Source: Brevundimonas sp.
Lineage (GTDB): Bacteria > Pseudomonadota > Alphaproteobacteria > Caulobacterales > Caulobacteraceae
Direction: 5' to 3'
NCBI GenBank assembly: GCA_030693575.1
Contig: JAUYAG010000001.1
Coordinates: 1-41,241 of the forward strand
Length of the DNA stretch: 41,241 nt
Shown: one piece after another, positions 27,199-37,959 of the stretch
How the letters are laid out: the number at the start of each line of letters is the position of its first letter
Position numbering within the stretch: position 1 is the stretch's first letter
Position numbers and translations under genes: made by a program
Notes under the pieces: model-generated
Databases searched by the model: none
The model's input: the letters and a program-made list of their open reading frames with translations, nothing else
What the model was told of the DNA's origin: nothing

Positions 27199-29796
27199 TC
27201 AGCTTTTCGCAGCAGGCTTCTTCTTCACTGGGGCCTTCTTCGCCGCCGCCTTGGGAGCCGCCTTCTTCGCCGCCGGTGCCTTCTTCCCCTTGGCCGGAGC
27301 CGCCGCGGCGCGTGCGGCCAGCAGCGGCACGGCGATCTCCATCGTCATGTCCTCGGGCGCCGACCCCTTGGGCAGGGTGGCGTTGATCTTGCCCGACTTC
27401 ACATAGGGGCCGAACCGCCCCGCCATCACATGCACCGGCTCCCCCGTCTCCGGGTGGGCGCCGAGGTCCTTCAGCGGCGCGGTCGCCGCCCCGCGTCCCG
27501 CGAACTTGCCGGCCCGCTTCTCGGCCAGCAGCACCACGGCGCGGTTCAGGCCGATGTCGAACACCTCATCGATGTCGGCGACATTGGCATAGGTCCCGGC
27601 GTGCAGCACGAACGGTCCGTAGCGGCCGAGGCCTGCCGAGATCGGCTGGCCGTCCTCCGGATGGATCCCGACCGCGCGCGGCAGGGCCAGCAGGCGCAGG
27701 GCCTGTTCCAGCGCCAGGGTCGCGGGCGACCAGCCCTTGGGCAGGGACGACCGCTTCGGCTTCTCCTCGCCGGGGATGGTGGTTTCCACATAGGGGCCGA
27801 ACCGCCCGATCTTCAGGGCCACGGGCGCGCCGGTGTCCGGATCGACGCCGAGATCGCGGTCCCCGCCGTCCTCGACGCCGGTCGCGGCGCCGAAGCCCCG
27901 CGTGTAACGGCATTCCGGATAGTTGGAGCAGCCGATGAAGGACGACTTCATCTTGAAGCTGGCCTTCAGATGCAGCCGGCCCTGTTTGCACAGGGGGCAC
28001 AGCCGTGCGTCCGTCCCGTCGCCCTTGTCAGGGAACAGGAAGGGGCCGATCGCCGTGTCCAGCTCGTCGATCACGCCCTGGCGCGCGGTGACGGCGTCCG
28101 TCGCCGGCTTCAGCTGGCTCCAGAAGTCGCGCAGCACGACCTTCCAGTCGAGGTCCCCGGCCGAGACCTCGTCGAGCCGGGTCTCCAGCGCGGCGGTGAA
28201 GTCGTACTGGACCCACTGGGTGAAGAACTGTTCGAGGAAGGCCGTGACCAGCCGCCCGTTGTCCTCGGGGATGAACCGGTTCTTGTCCATGCGGACATAT
28301 TCACGGTCGCGCAGGGTGGTCAGGATCGAGGCGTAGGTCGACGGCCGGCCGATTCCGAGCTCTTCCAGCTTCTTGACCAGGGTCGCTTCCGAGAAGCGCG
28401 GCGGCGGCTCGGTGAAATGCTGGTCGGTGCGGATCGCCTCGACCTTGGCCACGGCGCCTTCCTTCAGTGCGGGCAGGCGGGTGGTGTCGTCCTCGTCGTC
28501 GACGCCGTCCTTGGGCTTGTCATCGCGGCCCTCTTCATAAACGGCGATGAAGCCGTCGAAGGCCACCACCTGGCCGGTGGCGCGCAGGCCCGTCTGGCCG
28601 TCCGGGGTCTCGACGTCGACCGTGGTCCGGTCCAGCCGGGCGGACTCCATCTGGCTGGCGACCATCCGCTTCCAGATCAGCTCATACAGCCGCGACAGGT
28701 CGCCCTCCAGCCGCAGGCTGTCGGGATGACGGGTCAGGTTGGTCGGCCGGATCGCTTCGTGCGCTTCCTGGGCATTCTTGACCTTGGTCTTGTAATATCG
28801 AGGTTGTTCCGGAACGTAGGCCGGGCCGAACCGGTCGGCGATGACCTCGCGGGCCTGGGCGATGCCCTCGGGGCTGACCGACAGGCCGTCGGTCCGCATA
28901 TAGGTGATCAGGCCGCCCGTATCGTCGACGCCCTCATACAGTTTCTGCGCCGCCTGCATGGTCCGCTGGGCGGTGAAGCCCAGCTTGCGCGCGGCCTCCT
29001 GCTGCAGGGTCGAGGTGGTGAAGGGCGGCGACGGGCTGCGCTTGACGGGCTTCTTCTCGATCGACTTGATCGTGAAGCTGCCGGCCTTGATGGCGTCGCG
29101 CGCGGCGATGGCCATGGCCTCCGAAGTGATGTCCAGCCGCTGCACCCGCTTGCCGGCGTGTTTGACCAGCCGGGTGGTGAAGGGCGGGCTGTCGGCGGCC
29201 AGATCGGCCTCGACCGACCAGTATTCCTGGGCCCGGAACGCCTCGATCTCCATCTCGCGGTCGACAACGATACGCAGGGCGACCGACTGCACCCGACCAG
29301 CCGAGCGCGCGCCCGGCAGTTTGCGCCACAGCACGGGCGACAGGGTGAAGCCCACCAGATAGTCCAGCGCGCGGCGGGCCAGATAGGCCTCGACCAGTTC
29401 CATATCCAGCTGGCGTGGATTGGCCATGGCCTCCAGCACGGCGGATTTGGTGATGGCGTTGAAGGTGACGCGCTCGACGGCGGTGTCCTTGAGCGCCTTC
29501 TTCTTCGTCAGGATCTCCAGAACGTGCCAGCTGATCGCCTCACCCTCGCGGTCGGGGTCGGTCGCCAGGATGACGCGGTCGGCCTTCTTGGCCGCCTCGG
29601 CGATCTCGGACATCCGCTTGGAGGCGCGGGCGTCGACTTCCCAGCTCATGGCGAAATCGTCGTCGGGCAGCACCGAGCCGTCCTTCGACGGCAGGTCGCG
29701 GACGTGACCGTAGGACGCCAGGACGGTGAAGTCCGGGCCCAGATATTTGTTGATGGTCTTGGCCTTTGCGGGGCTCTCGACAACGACGAGGTTCAT
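27199..29796 (-). CDS. topA: DNA topoisomerase I
   Basis: MNLVVVESPAKAKTINKYLG, ILATDPDREGEAISWH, ITYMRTDGLSVSPEG, zinc-finger CPLCKQGRLHLKASFKMKSSFIGCSNYPEC; Lys/Ala-rich C-terminal tail. Confidence 0.97.
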   Translation of the reverse strand: MNLVVVESPAKAKTINKYLGPDFTVLASYGHVRDLPSKDGSVLPDDDFAMSWEVDARASKRMSEIAEAAKKADRVILATDPDREGEAISWHVLEILTKKKALKDTAVERVTFNAITKSAVLEAMANPRQLDMELVEAYLARRALDYLVGFTLSPVLWRKLPGARSAGRVQSVALRIVVDREMEIEAFRAQEYWSVEADLAADSPPFTTRLVKHAGKRVQRLDITSEAMAIAARDAIKAGSFTIKSIEKKPVKRSPSPPFTTSTLQQEAARKLGFTAQRTMQAAQKLYEGVDDTGGLITYMRTDGLSVSPEGIAQAREVIADRFGPAYVPEQPRYYKTKVKNAQEAHEAIRPTNLTRHPDSLRLEGDLSRLYELIWKRMVASQMESARLDRTTVDVETPDGQTGLRATGQVVAFDGFIAVYEEGRDDKPKDGVDDEDDTTRLPALKEGAVAKVEAIRTDQHFTEPPPRFSEATLVKKLEELGIGRPSTYASILTTLRDREYVRMDKNRFIPEDNGRLVTAFLEQFFTQWVQYDFTAALETRLDEVSAGDLDWKVVLRDFWSQLKPATDAVTARQGVIDELDTAIGPFLFPDKGDGTDARLCPLCKQGRLHLKASFKMKSSFIGCSNYPECRYTRGFGAATGVEDGGDRDLGVDPDTGAPVALKIGRFGPYVETTIPGEEKPKRSSLPKGWSPATLALEQALRLLALPRAVGIHPEDGQPISAGLGRYGPFVLHAGTYANVADIDEVFDIGLNRAVVLLAEKRAGKFAGRGAATAPLKDLGAHPETGEPVHVMAGRFGPYVKSGKINATLPKGSAPEDMTMEIAVPLLAARAAAAPAKGKKAPAAKKAAPKAAAKKAPVKKKPAAKS

Positions 29797-29877
29797 GCGG
29801 GGAGGGGGCCTTGCGCGGGCTCGGAAAGGGGGCGGAACGTGGTTGGCGCGAGCGCCGCTGTCAATCGGCGCTGGAAT

Positions 29878-30969
29878 TCAGGGTGATCGCGCCGCGGCCA
29901 GACCGCCCGGCAGAAGCTCGGCGCGACCCACAAGATTGAGCTCCAGCAGGGCCGCCGCCACCGTCCCGATCGGCAGGCCCAACGCCCGGGCCAGTTCGTC
30001 GCGCGGCGTCGGCGTGGGCGACAACAGGCCGGCGAGCCGCTCGATCAGTGCCGCCTCGATCTCATCCGGCGCGCCCTCGAACGGATTGTCCGGCGCGGGT
30101 TCGCCCAGCATCCGCAGGGTCGAAAAGGCCCGCTCCACATCCTCCAGCCCCTCGCAGAGGATGGCGCCCTGCCGCAGCAGCTCATTCGGACCCCGCGACC
30201 GCGGGTCGAGCGGCGAGCCCGGCACGGCGAAGACGTCCCGGCCCTGTTCGCCCGCCAGCCGGGCCGTAATCAATGAGCCGGATCGCAGCTCGGCCTCGAC
30301 CACGATCACCCCGCGCGACAGGCCCGAGATGATCCGGTTGCGGCGCGGGAAGTCCTTCGCCTGCGCCCGCGCGCCGACAGGGCTCTCCGAGACCACGCAG
30401 CCCTGTTCGGCGACCTGGGCATAGAGGTCGGCGTTGTCCGGCGGATAAATGTCGTCCACGCCGCCGCCCAGCACCGCCACGGTCCCGGTCGGCAGGGCCC
30501 CGGTATGGGCCGCGGCGTCGATGCCGCGCGCCAGTCCGGACACCACCACATGCCCGGCCTCGCCCAGCTGCTGCGCCAGGCCGCGCGCGATTCTCTGTCC
30601 GCCGGCCGAAGCGATGCGCGCGCCGACCACGGCGATGCAGGGGCGCGCCATCAGGCTGGCGTCGCCGAGGGTCCACAGCAGCGGCGGCGGCGGATCGACC
30701 GCCGCCAGCATGTCGGGATAGTCCGCGTCGCCCAGAATGATCAGCCGGGCCCCGGCGCGCTCGCCGGCGGCCATCTCGGCCTCGATCCGGTCGACAGGCG
30801 GCAGGGCGTGTCCGTGGCGACCGCCGCGCCGGATCAGGTCGGGCAGGGCGTCGAGCGCCCGCTCCGCCGAGCCGAACCGCTCCAGCAGCTGTCGAAACGT
30901 CACCGGACCGACCTGGTCGGTCCGCGCCAGACGCAGGCGCGCGAAACGCTCTGCGTCCGGAAGGGTCAC
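29878..30969 (-). CDS. dprA: DNA-processing protein DprA
   Basis: [99 protein letters not shown]. Confidence 0.96.
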   Translation of the reverse strand: MTLPDAERFARLRLARTDQVGPVTFRQLLERFGSAERALDALPDLIRRGGRHGHALPPVDRIEAEMAAGERAGARLIILGDADYPDMLAAVDPPPPLLWTLGDASLMARPCIAVVGARIASAGGQRIARGLAQQLGEAGHVVVSGLARGIDAAAHTGALPTGTVAVLGGGVDDIYPPDNADLYAQVAEQGCVVSESPVGARAQAKDFPRRNRIISGLSRGVIVVEAELRSGSLITARLAGEQGRDVFAVPGSPLDPRSRGPNELLRQGAILCEGLEDVERAFSTLRMLGEPAPDNPFEGAPDEIEAALIERLAGLLSPTPTPRDELARALGLPIGTVAAALLELNLVGRAELLPGGLAAARSP

Positions 30970-31607
30970 CCCTTCTTCGCGCCGATCCGGGGCTCGGTCC
31001 CCTTCAGGATGCGGGCGATGTTCTCATGGTGCCGGATCCAGATCAGCAGCGCCGTGGCCGCCGCGAGCGCGAGAATCGGGCCTGACGCCGGCAGGCCCAT
31101 CACCGGCAGGGGCAGGAGGGCGAACAGGGGCGCCATCGCTGCTGCGACCAGCGCGGCGAACGACGACATGCGGAACAGGGCCGCCACGATCAGCCAGGTC
31201 GCGCCCGCCATCAGACCCAGCGGCCAGGCCGCGGCCAGCAACAGGCCGAAGAAGGTCGCCACCCCCTTGCCGCCCTTGAAGCCGAGCCAGACGGGGAACA
31301 GGTGGCCGAGGAAGGCCGCGCCACCCGCGACCGCGGCGATGGCCGGCACGCCCGGGAACAGCGCCCGCGCGATCAGGAAGGCCGCCGCGCCCTTGCCGGC
31401 GTCGAGGATCAGGGTGGCGAAGGCCAGATCCTTGCGCCCGGTCCGCAGGACGTTGGTCGCGCCGATATTGCCGGAGCCGATGCTGCGCACATCCTCGCCC
31501 GTCGCGAGACGGGTCAGAATGACGCCGAACGGAATGGAGCCCAGCAGGTATCCGCCCACCGCTGCCAGCGCGAGCGTCCCCAAGGCCGGGCCGACCAGAT
31601 CCTGCAA
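30966..31607 (-). CDS. plsY: Glycerol-3-phosphate acyltransferase PlsY
   Basis: [60 protein letters not shown]. Confidence 0.96.
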   Translation of the reverse strand: MQDLVGPALGTLALAAVGGYLLGSIPFGVILTRLATGEDVRSIGSGNIGATNVLRTGRKDLAFATLILDAGKGAAAFLIARALFPGVPAIAAVAGGAAFLGHLFPVWLGFKGGKGVATFFGLLLAAAWPLGLMAGATWLIVAALFRMSSFAALVAAAMAPLFALLPLPVMGLPASGPILALAAATALLIWIRHHENIARILKGTEPRIGAKKG

Positions 31608-31622
31608 GTGATTCGCTCCCTC

Positions 31623-32909
31623 TTAGCGTGTGTCGTGTACGATGCGTCCGCCGACGACCGTGAGCAAGACCTTGCCCTGCAATCGCCGCCCGTCGAACGG
31701 CGAGTTCTTCGACTTGGACTTCAGCGCGTCCGCGTCGATCATCACCGGCGCGCCCGGATCGAACAGGATCAGGTCCGCCGGCGCCCCGGCCGCCAGTACG
31801 CCGGCGTCCAGTCCCAGCAGGGTCGCCGGGCCGTGGGTCAGGGGCCGCAGGATGTCGAGCAGCTCCAGCCCGTCCTCATGGTGCAGCGTCAGGGCGGCGG
31901 GGAGCAGGGTCTCCAGCCCGACCGCGCCCGGCGTCGCCTCGGCGAAGGGCCGGCGCTTGTCCTCGGCGGGGGCGGGGGCGTGGGCCGAGGTGATGGCGTC
32001 GATCAGGCCATCGCGGACCGCCTCGATCAGCGCCTGCCGGTCGCTCTCGGGCCGCAGCGGCGGGTCCAGACGGTAGAAGGTCCGGTAGTCGCCGATATCG
32101 ATCTCGTTGAAGCACAGGTGGTTGATCGACACCGAGGCGGCGACTTCAAGCCCTTTCGCCCGGGCCCGCGCCAGCGTCTCCAGCGCGCCCTCGGTCGAGA
32201 TCTGGTCCACGAGGAAGCGCGCGCCCGTCTGTTCGACCAGCGCCAGATCGCGCTCCAGCTGGATGCGTTCGGCGATGGCCGGCGCCGAGGCCAGCCCCAG
32301 CCGGGTGGCCAGTTCGCCCGAGGTCGCCACCGCGCCCTCGCTCAGCCACGGATCAGCCGGACGGCAGGAGATCAGGGCGTTAAAGGCGGCGGCGTAGCTC
32401 ATCACCCGCTGCAGGGTGCGGGTGTTGGCGATGACCCGGTCCACGTCGGTGAAATAGAGGGCTCCGGCCTCGTCCATCAGGCCGATCTCGGCCATCCGCG
32501 CGCCGTCCCGCGCCTTGGTCGCCGCGCCTGCCGCCCGCACATTGACCAGACCCAGCGCCGCACCGCGCCGCAGGATGAATTCGATCATCGCCGGATCGTC
32601 GATGGCGGGATCGGTGTCCGGCTGGATGACGATGGTGGTCACCCCGCCCGCCGCCGCCGACAGGCTGGCCGACTTCAGCGTCTCCCTGGGCTCCGCGCCC
32701 GGCTCGCCGGTCTTGACCCGGATGTCGATCAGGCCCGGCGACAGGCACAGGCCCCCCGCGTCGATGACCGTCACCCCCGCCGGAGCGACCGCGCCGCCGC
32801 CGTGGATGACCTCGGTGATCCGCCCGTCCTCCACCAGCACCGCGCCGGGACCGTCATAGTCCGTGGCCGGATCGAGAATTCTCGCATTGAGGATGGCAAG
32901 CTTGTTCAT
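31623..32909 (-). CDS. pyrC: Dihydroorotase
   Basis: LCLSPGLIDIRVKTGEPG, INHLCFNEIDIGDYRTFYRLDPPLR, ITSAHAPAPAEDKRRPFAEATPGAVGLETLLP; next to pyrB. The usual DxHxH motif reads IDIRVKTGEPG here, so it may be a PyrX-like inactive form. Confidence 0.88.
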   Translation of the reverse strand: MNKLAILNARILDPATDYDGPGAVLVEDGRITEVIHGGGAVAPAGVTVIDAGGLCLSPGLIDIRVKTGEPGAEPRETLKSASLSAAAGGVTTIVIQPDTDPAIDDPAMIEFILRRGAALGLVNVRAAGAATKARDGARMAEIGLMDEAGALYFTDVDRVIANTRTLQRVMSYAAAFNALISCRPADPWLSEGAVATSGELATRLGLASAPAIAERIQLERDLALVEQTGARFLVDQISTEGALETLARARAKGLEVAASVSINHLCFNEIDIGDYRTFYRLDPPLRPESDRQALIEAVRDGLIDAITSAHAPAPAEDKRRPFAEATPGAVGLETLLPAALTLHHEDGLELLDILRPLTHGPATLLGLDAGVLAAGAPADLILFDPGAPVMIDADALKSKSKNSPFDGRRLQGKVLLTVVGGRIVHDTR

Positions 32910-32910
32910 G

Positions 32911-33072
32911 CCCTTCCCCCCTTGCGGGGGAAGGTGGCAGGCGAAGCCTGACGGATGGGGGGTGCAACACCGGCCCGCCCCAGTTCGCTCATCGCCTCAC
33001 AATCCATTCGGGGCGACCAGCCCCCCCATCCGAGCCGCTCCGCGGCCCACCTTCCCCCGCGAGGGGGGAAGG
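32911..33072. repeat. REP/BIME-like two-armed hairpin element, copy E
   Basis: CCCTTCCCCCCTTGCGGGGGAAGGTGGCAGGCGAAGCCTGACGGATGGGGGGT ... CCCCCCCATCCGAGCCGCTCCGCGGCCCACCTTCCCCCGCGAGGGGGGAAGGG. Confidence 0.85.
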
Positions 33073-33090
33073 GAACACAAAGAGCGTCCA

Positions 33091-34071
33091 TCAGGAATCT
33101 CCATCCAGCCGTGCGGAGAGCGCCGCCAGCACCGCCATCCGTGCCGCCACGCCCATCTCGACCTGATCCTGGATCAGCGACACCGTCAGATCGTCGGCCA
33201 CATCGGAATCGATCTCGACCCCCCGGTTCATCGGCCCCGGATGCATCACCTTCGCCCCGGCGTTGGCCCAGGACAGCTTCTCGCGGTCCAGACCCCAGAA
33301 GCGGAAATATTCGCGGGTTGAGGGGATCAGCGCCCCCTCCATCCGCTCCAGCTGCAGGCGCAGCATCATCACCACGTCGCAGCCCCTCAGGCCTTCGCGC
33401 ATGTCGTGGAAGACCTCGCAGCCCCAGCGGTCGGCGTCGCCGGGCACCAGGGTCGGCGGCCCGATCAGCCGCACCCGCGCCCCCATCATCGACAGCATCG
33501 ACACATTGGACCGCGCCACCCGGCTGTGGGCGATGTCGCCGCAGATCGCCACCGTCAGCCCGCCCACGTCCCCGAAGGCCCGGCGCAGGCTCAACAGGTC
33601 CAGCAGGGCCTGGGTCGGATGCTCGTGCCGTCCGTCGCCGGCGTTGACCACGGCGCAGCCGACCTTCTGCGAGAGCAGGGCCGCGGCGCCCGACGCCCCG
33701 TGCCGCACCACCAGCACATCCGGCTTCATGGCGTTCAGCGTCGCCGCCGTGTCGATCAGGGTCTCGCCCTTGGCCGTGGACGAGGTGCGCGGGCTCAGCG
33801 CCGTCACATCCGCCCCCAGCCGCTTGGCCGCGATCTCGAACGAGGCGCTGGTCCGGGTCGAGTTCTCGAAGAACAGGTTCATGACCGTCCGCCCGCGCAT
33901 CAGGTCGAGCGACTTGGAGGACTGGCGATTGAAGTCGACGAAGGCGTCGGCGAGATCGAGCAGCGGCGGGGTCGTCGCGGCGTTCAGATCGCCGGCGGAC
34001 AGGAAATGGCTGCGCGGGAACGGCGCCAGCCGCTCGAGAATCAGATCGGTGAGTGCGGCAGGCTGGCTCAT
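33091..34071 (-). CDS. pyrB: Aspartate carbamoyltransferase catalytic subunit
   Basis: [76 protein letters not shown]; start at MSQPAALTD. Confidence 0.97.
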   Translation of the reverse strand: MSQPAALTDLILERLAPFPRSHFLSAGDLNAATTPPLLDLADAFVDFNRQSSKSLDLMRGRTVMNLFFENSTRTSASFEIAAKRLGADVTALSPRTSSTAKGETLIDTAATLNAMKPDVLVVRHGASGAAALLSQKVGCAVVNAGDGRHEHPTQALLDLLSLRRAFGDVGGLTVAICGDIAHSRVARSNVSMLSMMGARVRLIGPPTLVPGDADRWGCEVFHDMREGLRGCDVVMMLRLQLERMEGALIPSTREYFRFWGLDREKLSWANAGAKVMHPGPMNRGVEIDSDVADDLTVSLIQDQVEMGVAARMAVLAALSARLDGDS

Positions 34072-34133
34072 CGAGGCCCGCCTATAGGGCCGTGCGCGCC
34101 GGAACGGAAGCGGCCCATGTTCAGATCCTGTGC

Positions 34134-35054
34134 TCAGATGTAGCCGAACAGGGCCAGCAGGATCGGAATGGTGAAGGCGCTGACCACCGTGGTCAGGGCC
34201 ACCACCCCCGCCATCAGCGGCGCATCGCCCCCCATCTGCCGCGCCATGACATAGGACGCCGCCGCGCCCGGCGAGGCACCGGCCAGCAGCGCCAGCCCCT
34301 GCGCCATCCGGTCTCCGCCCAGCACCCCGGTGAACCAGTACATGCCCACCGGCAGGACAATCAGCTTGATCACCGTCACGGTCAGCATCAGCACGGGCCG
34401 CGACGCCGCATAGCGGAAGCTCAGCCCCGCACCGGCCGTGATCAGCCCCAGGGCGATGGCACCCGGCCCCATCAGGTCGAAGACGCCCATCACCAGATCG
34501 GGCTTCGGCACGCCCGTCAGATTGAGCGCCGCCCCGATTCCGCAGGCCCAGATGATCGGATTGCGCAGCAGCGACGACAGCGCCAGCCGCCAGCCGCCGC
34601 CCTGTCCCGCGCCCCATCGGGCCAGCACCAGCACGCAGACCACATTCAACGCCGGCGCCAGCACCCCGAACGCCACCGCCGCCACGCCCAGCCCCCGCTC
34701 TCCGAAGATCGCCCCGGCCACGGGCAGAAAGACGAACCCGTTCCATCGGATCACGCCCTGGAAGACGCTGGTGAAGGCCGGGTCGCTGATGCGCAGCATG
34801 GGCTTGGCCAGCACCGTCAGCAGGGCCACAGTCAGGGCGACCGCCACCGTCGCCATGGCCACCGGCCCGGCCGCGCCGCCCGCGAAGTCCGCGCGCCACA
34901 CCGCCGGGATCAGAAAGGCCGGATAGAAGGCGAAATAGGTCAGCCGCTCGACCGCCCGCCAGCCGTCGTCATCAAGGAAGGCGCGCTTCTTCAGGCCCCA
35001 GCCCAGCGCGATCATGGCGAAGACCGGCACGATGCCGGTGAGCAGGGCGCTCAC
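34134..35054 (-). CDS. AEC (auxin efflux carrier) family transporter
   Basis: [49 protein letters not shown]...; multiple TM segments; GTG start overlapping the ruvX stop. Confidence 0.88.
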   Translation of the reverse strand: MSALLTGIVPVFAMIALGWGLKKRAFLDDDGWRAVERLTYFAFYPAFLIPAVWRADFAGGAAGPVAMATVAVALTVALLTVLAKPMLRISDPAFTSVFQGVIRWNGFVFLPVAGAIFGERGLGVAAVAFGVLAPALNVVCVLVLARWGAGQGGGWRLALSSLLRNPIIWACGIGAALNLTGVPKPDLVMGVFDLMGPGAIALGLITAGAGLSFRYAASRPVLMLTVTVIKLIVLPVGMYWFTGVLGGDRMAQGLALLAGASPGAAASYVMARQMGGDAPLMAGVVALTTVVSAFTIPILLALFGYI

Positions 35055-35515
35055 GCCCTCAGCCGGTCCAGCGCGCCCTGCAATATCCAGGCAGCGGCGG
35101 TGCGGTCGATCACATTGGCGCGTCGCTTGCGGTTCAGATCCAGCTCCTCGATCAGGAACCGCTCGACCGCGCTGGTCGACAGCCGCTCGTCCTGGAAGGC
35201 GCAGGGCACGGCGCGGATGCGCTGCAGATTGCGGGCGAAGGCCCGGCACGACTGCGCCCTCGGCCCCTCGCTGCCGTCCATGTTCAGCGGCAGGCCGATC
35301 ACCAGCCCCGAGGCCTTGCGCCCGTCCATCAGCTTGAGCACGGCGTGGGCGTCGTCGGTGAATTTCGTCTTGCGGACCAGCGACAGCGGGCTGGCGATCA
35401 TCCGCGTCGTGTCGCTGACCGCCACGCCGATGGTCTTTTCGCCCAGATCCAGCCCCAGCCACGGGGTGCCCGGCGGGGTGGAGGCGGCGAGGTCTTCGAG
35501 CGATAGAACTGTCAC
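35051..35515 (-). CDS. ruvX: Putative Holliday junction resolvase / pre-16S rRNA nuclease YqgF
   Basis: WLGLDLGEKTIGVAVSDTTRMIASPLSLV, LVIGLPLNMDGSEGPRAQ, DERLSTSAVERFL; GTG start. Confidence 0.93.
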   Translation of the reverse strand: MTVLSLEDLAASTPPGTPWLGLDLGEKTIGVAVSDTTRMIASPLSLVRKTKFTDDAHAVLKLMDGRKASGLVIGLPLNMDGSEGPRAQSCRAFARNLQRIRAVPCAFQDERLSTSAVERFLIEELDLNRKRRANVIDRTAAAWILQGALDRLRA

Positions 35516-35587
35516 GGCTTGGCGGTAGGACTGGCGAGCCGCCCTGTCAAAGTGCAAGCTGCGCCGTCGTTGTTGGGAGAACCTCCG

Positions 35588-36103
35588 ATGAAGCCCGTCA
35601 CCTTCCTCGCCGCCCTGCTCGGACTGGCCGCCTGCGATGCCCAGGTCGAGAGCCGCAAGGCCGCCATTCCCGCCGAACAGACGGCTCCCGCCGCCGCGCC
35701 CCTGACCGCCGCAGGCCCCGCCGCCACGGTCCAGCCCGACACCGAAGAGGGCAACCAGTGGGCCGCCGCCGTGGTCGAACTGACCCCGCTGATGCGTCAG
35801 GGCGACCGCACGGTGAAGATGTTCGGCACGGCGGGCGGCGATCCGGCCATGAATGGCCTCTACACCCACGTCGCCTTCTTCGATTCGCCGGCCGAGGGCT
35901 GGCGCGTCTTCCGCATCGGCGACTTCCTCGACTACCGCGTCCTCTCCGAGGTGCCGGGCCGGGTCGATCTGGAGATCAACGAGAGCGTGATGGACGAGGC
36001 CTCGGGCAATATCAGCAGCCGCACCCGGCGGATCATCGTCGGCTGGGCGGTCGCCACCGACGGCTCGGTCCCGGCCACGGTGACGGTCACACCGGCGCAG
36101 TGA
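35588..36103 (+). CDS. Putative lipoprotein, function unknown
   Basis: MKPVTFLAALLGLAACDAQ lipobox; conserved family not recognised. Confidence 0.7.
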   Translation: MKPVTFLAALLGLAACDAQVESRKAAIPAEQTAPAAAPLTAAGPAATVQPDTEEGNQWAAAVVELTPLMRQGDRTVKMFGTAGGDPAMNGLYTHVAFFDSPAEGWRVFRIGDFLDYRVLSEVPGRVDLEINESVMDEASGNISSRTRRIIVGWAVATDGSVPATVTVTPAQ

Positions 36104-36175
36104 CGTCAGAATCCTTGTGAAAGCGGGGCCGGGCGGCTAATCCCGCCCGTTCTGGTTTCGCATTTGGAGGGCCGC

Positions 36176-36463
36176 ATGGCCATCGACGCCGCGACCGTGC
36201 GCCGCGTGGCGCACCTCGCCCGCATCAAGACCCCGGAAGACCGTCTGGAGCCGCTCGCCGCGGAGCTGAACGGCATCCTTGCCTGGATCGAGCAACTCAA
36301 TGAGGTCGACGTCGCCGGCGTCGAGCCCATGACCTCCAACGTCGCCCAGCCGATGCGCCTGCGCGACGACGTTGTGACGGACGGGGACAAGGTCGCCGAT
36401 GTGCTCGGCAACGCCCCGCGCTCCGCCGACGGCTTCTTCGTCGTGCCCAAGGTGGTCGAATAG
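36176..36463 (+). CDS. gatC: Asp/Glu-tRNA amidotransferase subunit C
   Basis: [54 protein letters not shown]; upstream of gatA. Confidence 0.96.
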   Translation: MAIDAATVRRVAHLARIKTPEDRLEPLAAELNGILAWIEQLNEVDVAGVEPMTSNVAQPMRLRDDVVTDGDKVADVLGNAPRSADGFFVVPKVVE

Positions 36464-36464
36464 A

Positions 36465-37943
36465 ATGTCCGACCTGACCAAGCTCACGCTCAAGGCCGCC
36501 CTCGACGGCCTCAAGGCCCGCGACTTCTCGTCCGAGGAGATCACCAAGGCCTTCGTCGCCAATATCGACGCCGCCAATCCGCGCCTGAACGCCTTCGTGG
36601 TCCAGACCACGGACAAGGCGCTGGAGATGGCCCGCGCCTCCGACGCCCGTCTGGCCAAGGGGGAGGGCGGTGCCCTCGAAGGCGCGCCGCTGGGCATCAA
36701 GGACCTGTTCTGCACCGACGGTGTCCAGACCACCGCCGGCTCCAACATGTTGCGCGGCTTCGTCCCGCCCTATGAGTCCACCGTCACCGCCAACCTCTGG
36801 CGCGACGGCGCGGTCATGCTGGGCAAGCTCAACATGGACGAGTTCGCCATGGGCTCGTCGAACGAGACCAGCGCGTTCGGCCCGGTCGTCAACCCATGGA
36901 AATCAACAACGTCCAACGCTGACCTGACCCCGGGCGGCAGTTCGGGCGGTTCGGCCTCGGCCGTCGCCGGCGACCTCTGCCTCGCCGCCACCGCCTCGGA
37001 CACCGGCGGCTCGATCCGCCAGCCCGCCGCCTTCACCGGCACGGTCGGGATCAAGCCCACCTACGGCCGTGCCAGCCGCTTCGGCATGGTCGCCTTCGCC
37101 AGCTCGCTCGACCAGGCCGGCCCGATCACGAAGACCGTCGAGGACGCCGCCATCCTGCTGCGCGCGATGTGCTCCTGGGACCCGAAGGACGCCACCAGCC
37201 TCGACGTCGAGACCCCCGACTGGACCCGATCCCTCGGCCAGTCGGTCAAGGGCCTGCGCATCGGTGTGCCGAAGGAATACGTCGTCGACGGCATGCCCGC
37301 CGAGATCCAGGCGCTGTGGGACCAGGGCATTGCATGGCTCAAGGCCGCTGGCTGCGAGATCGTGCCGATCAGCCTGCCGCAAACGAAATACGCCCTGCCG
37401 GCCTATTACATCATCGCCCCGGCCGAGGCCTCGTCCAACCTGGCCCGCTACGACGGCATGCGCTTCGGCCATCGCGCCGAGGGCACGACCAGCCTCGCCG
37501 ACCTCTACGAGACCAGCCGCGCCGAGGGCTTCGGCAAGGAGGTCCAGCGCCGCCTGACCATCGGGGCCTATGTGCTCTCGGCCGGCTTCTATGACGCCTA
37601 CTATGTCCGGGCGCTCAAGGTCCGCCGCCGCATCGCCATGGATTTCGACGCCGTCTGGGACAAGGTCGACGCCATCGTGACGCCGTCCACCCCCTCGGCC
37701 GCCTTCGCCCTGGGAGACAAACAGATCGACCCGCTGCAGATGTATCTGAACGACATCTTCACCGTCACCGCCAACCTCGCCGGCCTGCCGGGCATCTCCG
37801 TCCCCGCCGGCTTCGACAAGGGCGGCCTGCCGCTGGGCCTTCAGGTAATCGGCAAGGCGTTGGACGAGGCGACGGTGTTCCAGGTGGCCAGCGCTCTGGA
37901 AGACGCGGCGGGGTTCGTCGCGAAGCCGGAGAAGTGGTGGTGA
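36465..37943 (+). CDS. gatA: Asp/Glu-tRNA amidotransferase subunit A
   Basis: Amidase signature [53 protein letters not shown]. Confidence 0.97.
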   Translation: MSDLTKLTLKAALDGLKARDFSSEEITKAFVANIDAANPRLNAFVVQTTDKALEMARASDARLAKGEGGALEGAPLGIKDLFCTDGVQTTAGSNMLRGFVPPYESTVTANLWRDGAVMLGKLNMDEFAMGSSNETSAFGPVVNPWKSTTSNADLTPGGSSGGSASAVAGDLCLAATASDTGGSIRQPAAFTGTVGIKPTYGRASRFGMVAFASSLDQAGPITKTVEDAAILLRAMCSWDPKDATSLDVETPDWTRSLGQSVKGLRIGVPKEYVVDGMPAEIQALWDQGIAWLKAAGCEIVPISLPQTKYALPAYYIIAPAEASSNLARYDGMRFGHRAEGTTSLADLYETSRAEGFGKEVQRRLTIGAYVLSAGFYDAYYVRALKVRRRIAMDFDAVWDKVDAIVTPSTPSAAFALGDKQIDPLQMYLNDIFTVTANLAGLPGISVPAGFDKGGLPLGLQVIGKALDEATVFQVASALEDAAGFVAKPEKWW

Positions 37944-37959
37944 TTGGCTGAGGGAGGGA

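Noticed and set aside
27166-29886. 906-aa plus-strand ORF opposite topA
   Set aside because: Antisense shadow of a strongly supported topA; composition (Gly/Arg/Asp/His-rich, no domain) is typical of complementary frames in high-GC coding DNA.
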